Source: Terripilifer ovatus
GTDB lineage: Bacteria > Pseudomonadota > Alphaproteobacteria > Rhizobiales > Beijerinckiaceae
Reading direction: 5' to 3'
NCBI GenBank assembly: GCA_029222685.1
Contig: JARHVB010000008.1
Location: 433,645 to 497,644 of the forward strand
Length of the DNA stretch: 64,000 bases
Of the stretch, positions 9,349 to 16,925 are shown piece by piece. The notes under the pieces are model-generated. The model searched no databases and was not told where the DNA came from. It worked only from the letters and a program-made list of their open reading frames with translations. Position 1 is the first letter of the stretch. Each line of letters opens with the position of its first letter. The position numbers and the translations under genes are program-made.

Positions 9349-9642
9349 ATGACCAAGTTTTCGAAGACCGCCCTCACCGCATCCGTAGGCGCCCTGGCGA
9401 TTGCCGCCACCTTCGCCGTCTCCGCCACCCCGGCAGCCGCCGGCTGGCATGGCCATGGCTACGGCGGCGGCCTTGCTGCCGGCCTGCTCGGCGCGGCCAT
9501 CGTCGGCAGCGCTATCGCGGCGCAGCCCACCTATTACGCCGCGCCCGTCTACTGCGGCTGCCGTGGACACCGCCATGTGGCCCGCAAGCCGGTCTACAAC
9601 CGCTTTGGGCAGGTCGTCGGCTTCCGTCGGATTGTCTACTAA
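9349..9642 (+). CDS. Small secreted glycine/histidine-rich protein
   Basis: A 97-residue product preceded by AGGAG. It has a signal peptide (MTKFSKTALTASVGALAIAA, cleavage near AAA-GW at about residue 32) and then a glycine/histidine-rich stretch, a short hydrophobic GLLGAAIVGSAIAA segment, a CGCRGHRH patch and a basic/aromatic C-terminus. Small proteins of this style are common in rhizobia and have no known function. A similar one, also ending in an aromatic tail, is at 12735. Confidence 0.72.
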   Translation: MTKFSKTALTASVGALAIAATFAVSATPAAAGWHGHGYGGGLAAGLLGAAIVGSAIAAQPTYYAAPVYCGCRGHRHVARKPVYNRFGQVVGFRRIVY

Positions 9643-9702
9643 ACAGAAATCGAACGCGAATTCGCGGCTGCGGACACCCTTCCGCTACGACCACCGCGAA
9701 CC

Positions 9703-9731
9703 AAGCCCTCTGGCCCCCAGCCGGAGGGCTT
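9703..9731 (+). terminator. Hairpin after small secreted protein
   Basis: AAGCCCTC (9703-9710) pairs with GAGGGCTT (9724-9731) around a 13-base loop. There is no clear T-run after it, so termination is likely but not certain. It separates the small secreted protein gene from the tRNA. Confidence 0.45.
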
Positions 9732-9830
9732 GTGCGTTGTGGACGGTCCGGGAAAGATAATTCCCAGCGAATATTGCGCTGCGGCTCCCCGGCTGATAGC
9801 TGAGACGCCGTTGCAACGCTCCTGGAGCGG

Positions 9831-9905
9831 GCCGGCATAGCTCAGCGGTAGAGCAGCGGTTTTGTAAACCGAAGGTCGGGAGTTCAATCCTCTCTGCCGG
9901 CACCA
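9831..9905 (+). tRNA. tRNA-Thr (anticodon TGT), CCA encoded
   Basis: The sequence folds as a full cloverleaf: acceptor GCCGGCA with TGCCGGC, D-arm GCTC/GAGC around AGCGGTA, anticodon loop TTTGTAA, five-base variable loop, and T-arm with TTCAATC. The anticodon TGT reads ACA (Thr). The 3' CCA is encoded at 9903-9905. The top pair of the anticodon stem reads as G-A, a single mismatch. It lies immediately before the convergent helicase gene. Confidence 0.93.
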
Positions 9906-9940
9906 TTTTCTTCTTGTTCCAACCTTCCGGTCAGAAGCCC

Positions 9941-12040
9941 TCACCGCCACATGCCGCGCATCCTGGCGCCGACATCGACGCGCACTTGCTTCACCTCCTG
10001 CCGTCCCGGCGCCGCGCTTGCCGGCACGCTTGGCCAGACGACGGACTGAAAATGCGTCAGCAAGGCCGCAGGGATGAACCGCGTGCGCGATGCATAAACA
10101 TGCCGGTCGCCGCGCGGGTTCTGGCCGTGGGTGAAGAAGCGCTGCGGCGTGACGAGATGCAGCCTGTCCCTGGCCCTCGTCATGGCGACGTAAAGCAGCC
10201 TGCGCTCTTCCTCGAGATCGTCTTTCGTGCCGATGCCGAGATCGGCTGGAATGCAGCCGTCGACGACATTCAGGACATAGACCGACTTCCACTCCTGCCC
10301 CTTGGCCGAGTGAATGGTCGAGAGGATGAGATAGTCCTCGTCGAGCGTTGGAACGCCCGCCTGGTCGCTGGTCGCATCAGGCGGATCGAGCGTCAGTTCG
10401 GTGAGAAAACGCTCGCGCGACGGATAGCCCGAGGCGATCTGTTCCAGTTGCAGAAGATCAGCCTGTCGTGTGATCGCATCTTCATGGATGCGATCGAGAT
10501 GCGGTTCATACCATTGCCGCGCCAGGCCGACCTCGGCAGGCCATCCCGCTTGCCCTGCCCCTAAATCATGCATGGTGCGAACGAAGCTTTGCCAATCCTC
10601 GCCTGAACGCGGCGGCGCCGGCATTTTTGACAGGCAGGCAATCGGATCAGCCTGTTCCGCCATGGCATCGAGCACGCGCTGGGCCGAGGACGGCCCGACG
10701 CCGGGGAGAATCTGCATGAGCCGGAACCCCGCCACCCGATCACGCGGATTCTGCGCAAAGCGCAGCGCCGCCAGCATATCCTTGATATGTGCGCTATCGA
10801 GAAACTTGAGACCGCCGAATTTCACGAATGGAATGTTTCTGCGGGTCAGTTCCACCTCGAGCGGCCCGCTGTGACTTGATGTCCGAAACAGCACGGCCTG
10901 CTGCTTGAGCAGATCGCCGCCTTCACGGTTCTCCAGTATGCGTTCGACGATGTAGTTCGCCTGCTCCGCTTCATCGCGCACTAGGACCAGTTGCGGACGC
11001 TCCGCCGAGTCGCGTTCGCTCCACAGGTTCTTGGTGAAGCGCTCGCTCGCCAGGTCGATGACGCCGTTGGCTGCAGCCAGGATGGGCTTGGTCGAGCGAT
11101 AGTTGCGATCGAGCGTGACGATGTCGGCTGACGGCGTGAACGCGCTGGGGAAATCCAGAATATTGCGTACGGTCGCCGCACGGAACGAATAGATCGCCTG
11201 CGCATCGTCGCCGACGACCGTCAACCCGCGCCCTTCGGGTTTCAGCGCCAGCAGGATGGACGATTGCAGCCGGTTGGTGTCCTGATATTCGTCGACCAGC
11301 ACATGGTCGAACTTGCTGCCGATGTCCTGCGCCAACACCGTATCGCTGACGGCCTGCGCCCAATAGAGCAACAGGTCGTCGTAGTCCAAGACGTTCTGCG
11401 CCTGTTTGGCCTCAACGTAAGCGGCGAACAACTCGCGCAATTGCGCCTGCCAGGCGGCGCACCATGGAAACGATCGCAACAAAACTTCGTCGAGCGGCTG
11501 CTCGGCGTTGACGGCGCGCGAATAGATCGAGAGGCAGGTGCCCTTGGTGGGAAACCGGCTCTCGGTTTTCGAGAAGCCGAGCTGGTGACGCGCGAGATTC
11601 ATCAGGTCGGCTGAATCCTCGCGATCATGGATCGTGAAATCCGGATTGAGGCCGATCTGTTCGGCATATTCGCGCAGCAACCGCGCGCCGATGCCATGAA
11701 AGGTGCCGGCCCATGTCAGCGCGTCGGTCATGACGGCAGCATCCTTGCCCAGAACGTTGGCGCAGATCCGCTCCACACGGCGCGCCATTTCCGCCGACGC
11801 CCGCCGCGAGAATGTCATCAGCAAAATGCGGCGCGGATCGGCCCCGTTGACGATGAGATGGGCGACCCTGTGGGCAAGCGTGTTGGTCTTACCAGACCCT
11901 GCGCCTGCAATCACCAGCAGAGGCCTGCCCGGAGGAGCGTCTTGCCCCGTCACGCCATGCTCGACGGCTCTGCGCTGTTCGAGATTGAGAGCCTCCAGAT
12001 AGTTGGGACGGGAATCGAGCGCGGAACGGAGGACTGCCAT
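9941..12040 (-). CDS. UvrD/Rep-like SF1 DNA helicase
   Basis: ATP-dependent 3'-5' DNA helicase, 699 residues. Motif I (Walker A) AGAGSGKT lies at about residues 45-52, motif II VDEYQDTN near 250, motif III VVGDDAQAIYSFR near 280, motif V STIHSAKGQEW and motif VI RRLLYVAMTRARDR near 600. It has the complete 1A/1B/2A/2B UvrD-like plan and is close in length to UvrD/PcrA. It ends about 35 bases from the convergent tRNA-Thr gene. A second uvrD homologue elsewhere in the genome would be normal, so no symbol is given. Confidence 0.92.
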   Translation of the reverse strand: MAVLRSALDSRPNYLEALNLEQRRAVEHGVTGQDAPPGRPLLVIAGAGSGKTNTLAHRVAHLIVNGADPRRILLMTFSRRASAEMARRVERICANVLGKDAAVMTDALTWAGTFHGIGARLLREYAEQIGLNPDFTIHDREDSADLMNLARHQLGFSKTESRFPTKGTCLSIYSRAVNAEQPLDEVLLRSFPWCAAWQAQLRELFAAYVEAKQAQNVLDYDDLLLYWAQAVSDTVLAQDIGSKFDHVLVDEYQDTNRLQSSILLALKPEGRGLTVVGDDAQAIYSFRAATVRNILDFPSAFTPSADIVTLDRNYRSTKPILAAANGVIDLASERFTKNLWSERDSAERPQLVLVRDEAEQANYIVERILENREGGDLLKQQAVLFRTSSHSGPLEVELTRRNIPFVKFGGLKFLDSAHIKDMLAALRFAQNPRDRVAGFRLMQILPGVGPSSAQRVLDAMAEQADPIACLSKMPAPPRSGEDWQSFVRTMHDLGAGQAGWPAEVGLARQWYEPHLDRIHEDAITRQADLLQLEQIASGYPSRERFLTELTLDPPDATSDQAGVPTLDEDYLILSTIHSAKGQEWKSVYVLNVVDGCIPADLGIGTKDDLEEERRLLYVAMTRARDRLHLVTPQRFFTHGQNPRGDRHVYASRTRFIPAALLTHFQSVVWPSVPASAAPGRQEVKQVRVDVGARMRGMWR

Positions 12041-12284
12041 GGATCACAAATCATGAGGGCGAATCAGGAGCGAAAGACGCCTCGGCACATGATCATGTTT
12101 CCTGTTTTGTTCCAACGCCCTCTCTTCGCGGACGATGAATAAACGACAATTGATAAGGGGGAACGCCACAGGGCGTTAAAAATTCGGCATCGGCACCGAA
12201 AGGGGGCGGCACCGGAACTTTGCCCTGCACCGCAACACGCAAACATCTGGACTGTGGCCGCGGGCTAGACCCCGCTTGACCAGA

Positions 12285-12485
12285 TCACATCAAATAAGCA
12301 GTCACACCAAGCAAGGCGACGAAACCGAGCATCGCGGACAGAAAACGCGTCACATAAACCACGTCGTCACGAGCCAGAATGGCTTTCGCCATGCTTGGCG
12401 CCTTCACAAGGAAGGCTGGGGCCGACGCGCTAACGCTGACCAATCGCGGCCGTGGGGTAGCAGATACCGAGCCGGATATTGCCAT
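12285..12485 (-). CDS. Small single-span membrane protein, hypothetical
   Basis: A 66-residue product. The start at 12485 is selected because AGGAG sits seven bases upstream on the minus strand; a longer frame from 12554 lacks such a site. The first 45 residues are Ser/Ala-rich and polar; the last 20 form one hydrophobic segment (FLSAMLGFVALLGVTAYLM) that ends at the C-terminus, as in a tail-anchored protein. No family is recognised. Open frames on the opposite strand have no binding site. Confidence 0.5.
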   Translation of the reverse strand: MAISGSVSATPRPRLVSVSASAPAFLVKAPSMAKAILARDDVVYVTRFLSAMLGFVALLGVTAYLM

Positions 12486-12734
12486 CGAGTCGCTCCTGGG
12501 ATGTGGCCCGCCCCTATCCGAGAGCTCAGAACGAGGCGGGCCGAGGATAGTCATGGAAGCGGGGGCGCTTCAGGCGATCAACGTCGCAATCCTGCTAAAG
12601 TTCCGCCAGAATCCGCCAAATATTAAGAATTGTGAACGGCGGTTGAACGGCTGGTTCAAAAGCCATTCAGATCGCAAGGCTCAAATTCCTGCAACGGTCA
12701 CAATGAGTTGGACCGGTGACATCAGGAGTTGGCC

Positions 12735-13037
12735 ATGCGCTTAGTTCATTTCGCGAAGTATTCCTTGCTGGCGGCCGGCGTCGCACTTGGCGGACTGACC
12801 GGCGGACTTGCCACGGCAGGCTCGGCGGCTGCCCAGGGCTGGGGCGGGGATTTCCATGGCGATCGCGGCGGCTTCCGCGACCATCGGGGCGGCTGGGACC
12901 GCGGCCGCGACTGGCGGCCGCACCGCCCGCCGGGTTGGGGCTTCGGCCCGCCGCGTGGCCCGCGCTGCACGATCCAGTATCGCGTCGTGCCCAGCCCCTA
13001 CGGGCCCGTGCGGCGTCCCTTCCGGGTCTGCTTCTAA
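12735..13037 (+). CDS. Small secreted Gly/Arg/Trp-rich protein
   Basis: A 100-residue product starting at the ATG six bases after AGGAG (12724-12728). A signal peptide of about 34 residues ends at SAAAQG. The mature part is rich in Gly, Asp, Arg, His and Trp (repeated GGWDRGRDW-like turns) and finishes with two cysteines (RCTIQYRV and FRVCF), which could form a disulfide. The function is unknown. A strong terminator follows, so it forms its own transcription unit. Confidence 0.7.
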   Translation: MRLVHFAKYSLLAAGVALGGLTGGLATAGSAAAQGWGGDFHGDRGGFRDHRGGWDRGRDWRPHRPPGWGFGPPRGPRCTIQYRVVPSPYGPVRRPFRVCF

Positions 13038-13059
13038 AGCGTGCGTCAGGTGAATTGGG

Positions 13060-13088
13060 CCGCGCGGATGATCTCCGCGCGGTTTTTT
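13060..13088 (+). terminator. Rho-independent terminator
   Basis: A nine-base stem (13060-13068 with 13074-13082, CCGCGCGGA/TCCGCGCGG) is closed by a five-base loop and followed directly by six T residues. Confidence 0.93.
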
Positions 13089-13099
13089 ATAGTACTACG

Positions 13100-13131
13100 G
13101 GATATCTCAGGATATATTACTGGAAATATCC
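13100..13131 (+). promoter_or_regulatory. Probable autoregulatory operator of the toxin-antitoxin pair
   Basis: Within the 50 bases before the antitoxin start are GGATATC (13100), GGATATA (13110) and the inverted ATATCC (13126-13131), an A/T-rich patch in otherwise GC-rich DNA. Direct and inverted repeats of this kind directly upstream of an antitoxin gene commonly bind the toxin-antitoxin complex. The binding itself is inferred. Confidence 0.5.
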
Positions 13132-13141
13132 GGAGGACCTC

Positions 13142-13441
13142 ATGAGCAATTCGCAAAAAAATGCCATTCGGAACTATCGGGCCCGGCTCAGTGACCGAGG
13201 CTTGGCGCGCTTTGAAGTGCTTGGCCGCGAGGCCGACCGCGATCTGATCCGTACCCTGGCCCGCCGCATGGCTGAAGAAGGACCTGAAGCGTCTCGGCTT
13301 CGTGCCGCCATCAATCAGACCATCGCCGGCGAGCCACCGAAGAAAGGCGGCATCCTGACCGCACTTCGCCGCTCCCCCATGGTCGGCGCCGACCTCGACC
13401 TGACGCGCGCTCGCGAGGAAGGTCGTAAGGTCGATCTTTGA
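13142..13441 (+). CDS. Antitoxin of a VapBC-type module
   Basis: A 99-residue basic protein starting at the ATG after CCGGAGGACCTC. Its N-terminal half (NAIRNYRARLSDRGLARFEV...) resembles the ribbon-helix-helix-like DNA-binding region of antitoxins found in front of alphaproteobacterial PIN toxins; the C-terminal part (KKGGILTALRRSPMVGADLDL) would wrap the toxin. Its stop overlaps the toxin start by one base (TGATG), so the two are translated together. It should neutralise the downstream nuclease and repress its own promoter. Confidence 0.78.
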   Translation: MSNSQKNAIRNYRARLSDRGLARFEVLGREADRDLIRTLARRMAEEGPEASRLRAAINQTIAGEPPKKGGILTALRRSPMVGADLDLTRAREEGRKVDL

Positions 13442-13869
13442 TGCGTTATCTCCTCGACACCAACATCCTCAGCAATCTCATCAAGCCGAAGCCTTCCGAA
13501 GCGCTGTTGGCATGGATGGCAGAGCAAGCCGACACTGACCTTTTTATAGCATCGCTGACTGTCGCCGAGATTCGTCGCGGCATTCTCGAAAAGCCTGAAA
13601 GAAAGCGACGCGATCAACTTGAAACCTGGTTTGCCGGGCCGGAAGGTCCGCAGGCGCTTTTTATAGGCCGCATCCTCGCCTTCGACGAGACGGCAAGCCT
13701 GGTTTGGGCACGACTGATGGCCGATGGAACGTCCACGGGCCGTCCCCGCAGTGGCCTAGACACAATCATTGCTGCCGTTGCCGAAGCCAACAAATGCATT
13801 GTCGTTACCGACAATGAAAAAGACTTTGACGGCGTCGAAATTCTCAATCCTATTCGAGGTGCGAGCTGA
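13441..13869 (+). CDS. vapC: PIN-domain toxin, VapC-like ribonuclease
   Basis: A 142-residue PIN-domain protein, the expected toxin size. Acidic residues that coordinate the catalytic metal are visible: Asp in MRYLLDTNIL (residue 6), Glu in TVAEIRRGI (near 42), Asp in GLDTIIAAVA (near 104) and Asp in VVTDNEKDF (near 121). VapC toxins cut tRNA or rRNA and stop translation when the antitoxin is lost. ATG at 13441 is the natural start because it overlaps the antitoxin stop. Confidence 0.87.
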   Translation: MRYLLDTNILSNLIKPKPSEALLAWMAEQADTDLFIASLTVAEIRRGILEKPERKRRDQLETWFAGPEGPQALFIGRILAFDETASLVWARLMADGTSTGRPRSGLDTIIAAVAEANKCIVVTDNEKDFDGVEILNPIRGAS

Positions 13870-13905
13870 GAGGTCCACACAAAGAGCAGCAAGGGAAATC
13901 GGCAA

Positions 13906-14433
13906 ATGTACGCTCTCAAGCAAGGCATCAAAAGCGACCCTGCGCTACGATGGGATCTTCCTGACCGCATCTTTTTTGGCCACGGCGCTTGCCATATTCT
14001 TGCTGGCGTCTTTTTAGAGTACCCGCCATTTTCCGGTTTTTATGCCGAACGGATCATTCCAGGCGATAGCTTTGCCGGCAACCATATCTATGTGACTGAC
14101 GGTCATATTGCCTTCGACTACCGTGGCTATTCCGCCCGCTTGCGGCTTCTCGAATACCACCAGATGGGTTGGTCGCGGCGCTATGCTCCGGGTTGGAACT
14201 GCACAATAGAAAGGGTCGATTTTGATTTGCTGGACGCGTGCGATCTGAACCCGCGCAAGATGCTAGGCCCCGATCAATATCTACGTGATCCCGTTCCACG
14301 CGCGCAGCGCTTTATACAACGCATCGACCACCACGATGCTGCGGCGAAAGCGGCAAAGACAGCTCCTATGTGTCACGCCCCGCCAATCAATATGCCCACC
14401 ATGAGAACGATGACGCCGCCGAGCACCACCTGA
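13906..14433 (+). CDS. Conserved hypothetical protein
   Basis: A 175-residue frame starting 36 bases after the toxin gene with AGGGAAA upstream. Its central part reads as a real globular protein (FFGHGACHILAG, AERIIPGDSFAGNHIYVTDG, HIAFDYRGYS) with balanced composition and many aromatics, unlike shadow frames. The last 35 residues are Ala/Pro/Thr-rich and lie antisense to the end of mbfA, overlapping it by 61 bases, so the native C-terminus may have been lost or extended. No function is assigned. Confidence 0.6.
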   Translation: MYALKQGIKSDPALRWDLPDRIFFGHGACHILAGVFLEYPPFSGFYAERIIPGDSFAGNHIYVTDGHIAFDYRGYSARLRLLEYHQMGWSRRYAPGWNCTIERVDFDLLDACDLNPRKMLGPDQYLRDPVPRAQRFIQRIDHHDAAAKAAKTAPMCHAPPINMPTMRTMTPPSTT

Positions 14434-15344
14434 AACGCCGCCTGCAGGAATGGCGTGTCCATGTATCGCGCCCTGATCCAGGCGATCACCCAGAGTTCGA
14501 TGAAGACGATCACGCTGGCGATCGCCGTGGCGAACCAGAAGGCGTTCGGCCAAGTGTCCGGCACGAGATAGGGCAGCGTATGGCCGAGGCCGCCGAGCGT
14601 CGTCATCAACCCGCAGATGCCGCCGCGCAACCAGGGCGAACCGCGGCCCGTCATCGAGCCATCGTCCGACAGCGCCTCGGCGAATCCCATGCTGATGCCC
14701 GCGCCGATGGAGGCGGCCAGACCGACGAGAAACGTCTGCCAATTGCTGTGTGTCGCAAAAGCAGCAGCAAACAGCGGCGCCAGGGTTGAGACGGAGCCAT
14801 CCATCAATCCGGCCAGGCCCGGCTGCACATATTGCAGCACGAACAGACGATGCTGGGTCCTGCCCTCTTCATCGCGGACGTCTTCGGTCAGATAGGCCTG
14901 TTCCAGCTTCGCGGCGGTGTGCCCATGTTCCTTTTCGACTTCCGCCAGATCGCCGAGCAGTTTGCGGATGTTCACATCCGTCGTCTGTTCCGCTGCCTTT
15001 GAATAGAAACGGACCGCCTGAAACTCCATCGCCTCGGCTTCCTTGCGCACGGTTTCGAGCGGCAGGTTCTTGGTGAACCAGGCGGGCCGGCGCTTCAGGA
15101 AGCCCTTGACGTCCTCGCGGCGGATCGGCGGCAGATTGGGGCCGAACCGCTCTTCGTACATCTGCAGAAGCTGGTGGCGATGGCGCGTTTCTTCCTCGGC
15201 CATTTCAACGAACACCTTCGCCGTCGCCGGATAGCGTTCCGTCATATCTTCCGCGAAGGTCATGTATATGCGGCTGTCTTCTTCTTCCGACGAGATAGCG
15301 ACCGCCAGGATTTCCCGTTCGGATAGGTCCGAGAAGGCTTTCAA
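14373..15344 (-). CDS. mbfA: MbfA-type membrane-bound ferritin / VIT-family iron exporter
   Basis: A 323-residue inner-membrane protein with two parts. Residues 1-165 are a rubrerythrin/ferritin-like di-iron domain with metal ligands visible in SSEEEDSRIY, MAEEETRHRH and EVEKEHGH. Residues about 180-323 are a VIT1/CCC1-type transporter domain with several membrane helices (GLMDGSVSTLAPLF, GAGISMGFAEALSD and three more). In Bradyrhizobium and Agrobacterium, MbfA exports iron and protects against iron and peroxide stress under control of Irr. A perfect Irr-type palindrome lies 29 bases upstream here, in full agreement. Confidence 0.92.
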   Translation of the reverse strand: MKAFSDLSEREILAVAISSEEEDSRIYMTFAEDMTERYPATAKVFVEMAEEETRHRHQLLQMYEERFGPNLPPIRREDVKGFLKRRPAWFTKNLPLETVRKEAEAMEFQAVRFYSKAAEQTTDVNIRKLLGDLAEVEKEHGHTAAKLEQAYLTEDVRDEEGRTQHRLFVLQYVQPGLAGLMDGSVSTLAPLFAAAFATHSNWQTFLVGLAASIGAGISMGFAEALSDDGSMTGRGSPWLRGGICGLMTTLGGLGHTLPYLVPDTWPNAFWFATAIASVIVFIELWVIAWIRARYMDTPFLQAAFQVVLGGVIVLMVGILIGGA

Positions 15345-15372
15345 AATGTAGCTCCAGCCATAACATTCTTAA

Positions 15373-15389
15373 ATTAGAATAATTCTAAT
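15373..15389 (-). promoter_or_regulatory. Irr box (iron control element) upstream of mbfA
   Basis: The 17-base perfect palindrome ATTAGAAT-A-ATTCTAAT sits 29 bases upstream of the mbfA start. It closely matches the known alphaproteobacterial Irr/ICE operator core (TTTAGAA-N3-TTCTAAA). Irr represses iron-export and storage genes when iron and haem are scarce. The match is seen; the binding is inferred. Confidence 0.83.
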
Positions 15390-15507
15390 ATCTATTTTAT
15401 CCGCCTTTGCCAATGCAGGGCTTGCGATTCTGTGGAATTTCGTGCGGATCAAGCATCAGAAAGGGACTTCCCCCATCCCTGCGATCTCGATCTCCGGACT
15501 GCCTGCA

Positions 15508-15981
15508 ATGGACTGGGTTACACGTCTGAATCCCCTGCGGAATCGCCTGTTTCACATTTATTTCCGATTTTTCCGCCCGGTGACGATGGGTGTCAGGGGG
15601 GTCGTCATCGACGACCAGAACAGGGTTCTGCTGGTGCGCCATTCCTACGTGCCGGGTTGGCATATTCCGGGCGGTGGCGTCGAAAAAGACGAAACCGCCG
15701 CTTTGTCACTGTCCCGCGAATTACGCGAAGAAGGCAATATCGAAGTCACCGGTCCGATGACCCTGCACGGGATTTACTTCAACAAGCGTGCCTCCCGCCG
15801 CGATCACGTGCTCGTCTACGTGGTGCGCGAGTTCATCTTCCACGGCCCCCGTGCACCGGACTTCGAAATCGTCGAATCGGGCTTTTTCGCCCTCGATGCC
15901 CTGCCGCCGGCAACGGCCCGCAGCACCAGGGAGCGCCTGGACGAGATTTTCGCCGGCAAGGCCCAGGCGGAGATTTTCTGA
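15508..15981 (+). CDS. Nudix hydrolase
   Basis: Pyrophosphohydrolase of nucleoside-diphosphate-linked substrates, 157 residues from the ATG at 15508; an in-frame GTG at 15442 is a possible alternative start. The Nudix box runs from GGGVEKDE to SRELREEGNI (about residues 51-74) and keeps Gx5E and RExxEE, while the usual glycine near its end is Asn. The preceding PGWHIPGGG segment is typical. The substrate is unknown. The GNAT gene follows 59 bases later. Confidence 0.83.
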   Translation: MDWVTRLNPLRNRLFHIYFRFFRPVTMGVRGVVIDDQNRVLLVRHSYVPGWHIPGGGVEKDETAALSLSRELREEGNIEVTGPMTLHGIYFNKRASRRDHVLVYVVREFIFHGPRAPDFEIVESGFFALDALPPATARSTRERLDEIFAGKAQAEIF

Positions 15982-16040
15982 TTTCCGGTCACCTTGCCAC
16001 GCCACCTTGTCACATCTTGCAATCCTGCTATTTGAGCGCC

Positions 16041-16589
16041 ATGTCAGACGCCCATAAAACGAGCCCGTCTATTTCGGATCTGCAGACACCGGATTTGCAA
16101 TCCCTGGGGCTGCGGCCGCTGCGCGCTTCCGATCTGCCGTTCATCGAACGGCTTGACGAGCGCGTCTTCGGGCCGGGCCGGTTCACCCGCACCGCCTATC
16201 GCCTGCGCGAAGGCATCGCCCCCGATTTCAACCTGTCCTTCGTCGCCCATGTCGGCACCCTGCTCATCGGCGCCAACATGATGACCCCCGTGAAATGCGG
16301 CGACGCCGACCTGCTGCTGCTCGGCCCGCTGACGGTCGAACCCGCATTCCGCTCGCGCGGCATCGGCGAGGCGCTGGCGCTGAAATCTCTTGAAGCCGCC
16401 CGCAATGCCGGCCATGGCGTCGTCATCCTCGTCGGCGACCTGCCCTATTACGATCGCCTCGGCTTCAAGCCGGCCCCGATGGGCAAGATCGCCCTGCCCG
16501 GCCCCGTCGATCCGGCCCGTCTGCTCTATGCCGAACTGCAGCCCGGCACTTTCGCGGCGCTGAAAGGGAAGATCGGCCGCGCGTTCTGA
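16041..16589 (+). CDS. GNAT-family N-acetyltransferase
   Basis: A 182-residue protein with the GNAT fold: a beta-strand ending in LGPLTVEPAFRSRGIGEALALKSLEAA, which contains the acetyl-CoA-binding RxxGIG/A motif at about residue 115, followed by HGVVILVGDLPYYDRLGFKPA. This arrangement matches the YhbS-like predicted acetyltransferases. ATG at 16041 is used. The acceptor substrate cannot be told from the sequence. Confidence 0.83.
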   Translation: MSDAHKTSPSISDLQTPDLQSLGLRPLRASDLPFIERLDERVFGPGRFTRTAYRLREGIAPDFNLSFVAHVGTLLIGANMMTPVKCGDADLLLLGPLTVEPAFRSRGIGEALALKSLEAARNAGHGVVILVGDLPYYDRLGFKPAPMGKIALPGPVDPARLLYAELQPGTFAALKGKIGRAF

Positions 16590-16630
16590 GAGCATTTTGA
16601 ATGCGAACCGGTTCGCATGAAGCAAACAGC
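16588..16630. repeat. Palindromic intergenic repeat, short form
   Basis: Directly after the GNAT gene is an 18-base perfect palindrome, ATGCGAACCGGTTCGCAT (16601-16618), flanked by GAGCATTTT and GAAGCAAACAG. The core CCGGTTCGC(A/G)TGAAG is shared with the larger repeat at 63806-63910. It can act as a transcription stop or a mobile palindromic element. Confidence 0.6.
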
Positions 16631-16925
16631 TTTATCCAAACCCAGCCTGCCGCCGCGACAGCCGAACGGATGGTGTCGGGCCGAAATGCCCGCGGCTTCC
16701 GGTCTCCATCCAAACCGAATCCTGCCCCCGCTCAGTCCAACGCCAAGGACGCCTCGCGAAAGCCTTCTCCCGAGCCGCCTGATGGCACGGAGGAGTTTTC
16801 TCTCTTGAACTGTGGCCTGGAAAAATCAAGATTTTCCGCAAGGCAGGGAAGAATCACGACGTCAGCAAGTGAAGCTCTGCCATCTTTAGGGGCGCGTTTT
16901 CGACGCGGCGCGCGAAGGAGCAGAA
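16631..16925. other. Intergenic region without recognised gene
   Basis: About 300 bases between the palindromic repeat and the Bug-type receptor gene. Open frames on both strands lack ribosome binding sites and give low-complexity translations. It presumably holds the promoter of the receptor gene; no specific site was recognised. Confidence 0.4.

Noticed and set aside
9858..9874. Mismatch G-A at the top of the anticodon stem of tRNA-Thr
   Set aside because: All other stems and the loop sequences are intact and one end mismatch is tolerated, so the gene is taken as functional.
9639..10292. Minus-strand frame of 217 codons
   Set aside because: It runs through the tRNA-Thr gene and through the end of the helicase gene in another frame; no ribosome binding site.
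12379..12744. 121-codon plus-strand frame
   Set aside because: It overlaps both the small membrane protein on the minus strand and the start of the secreted protein at 12735, and has no ribosome binding site.
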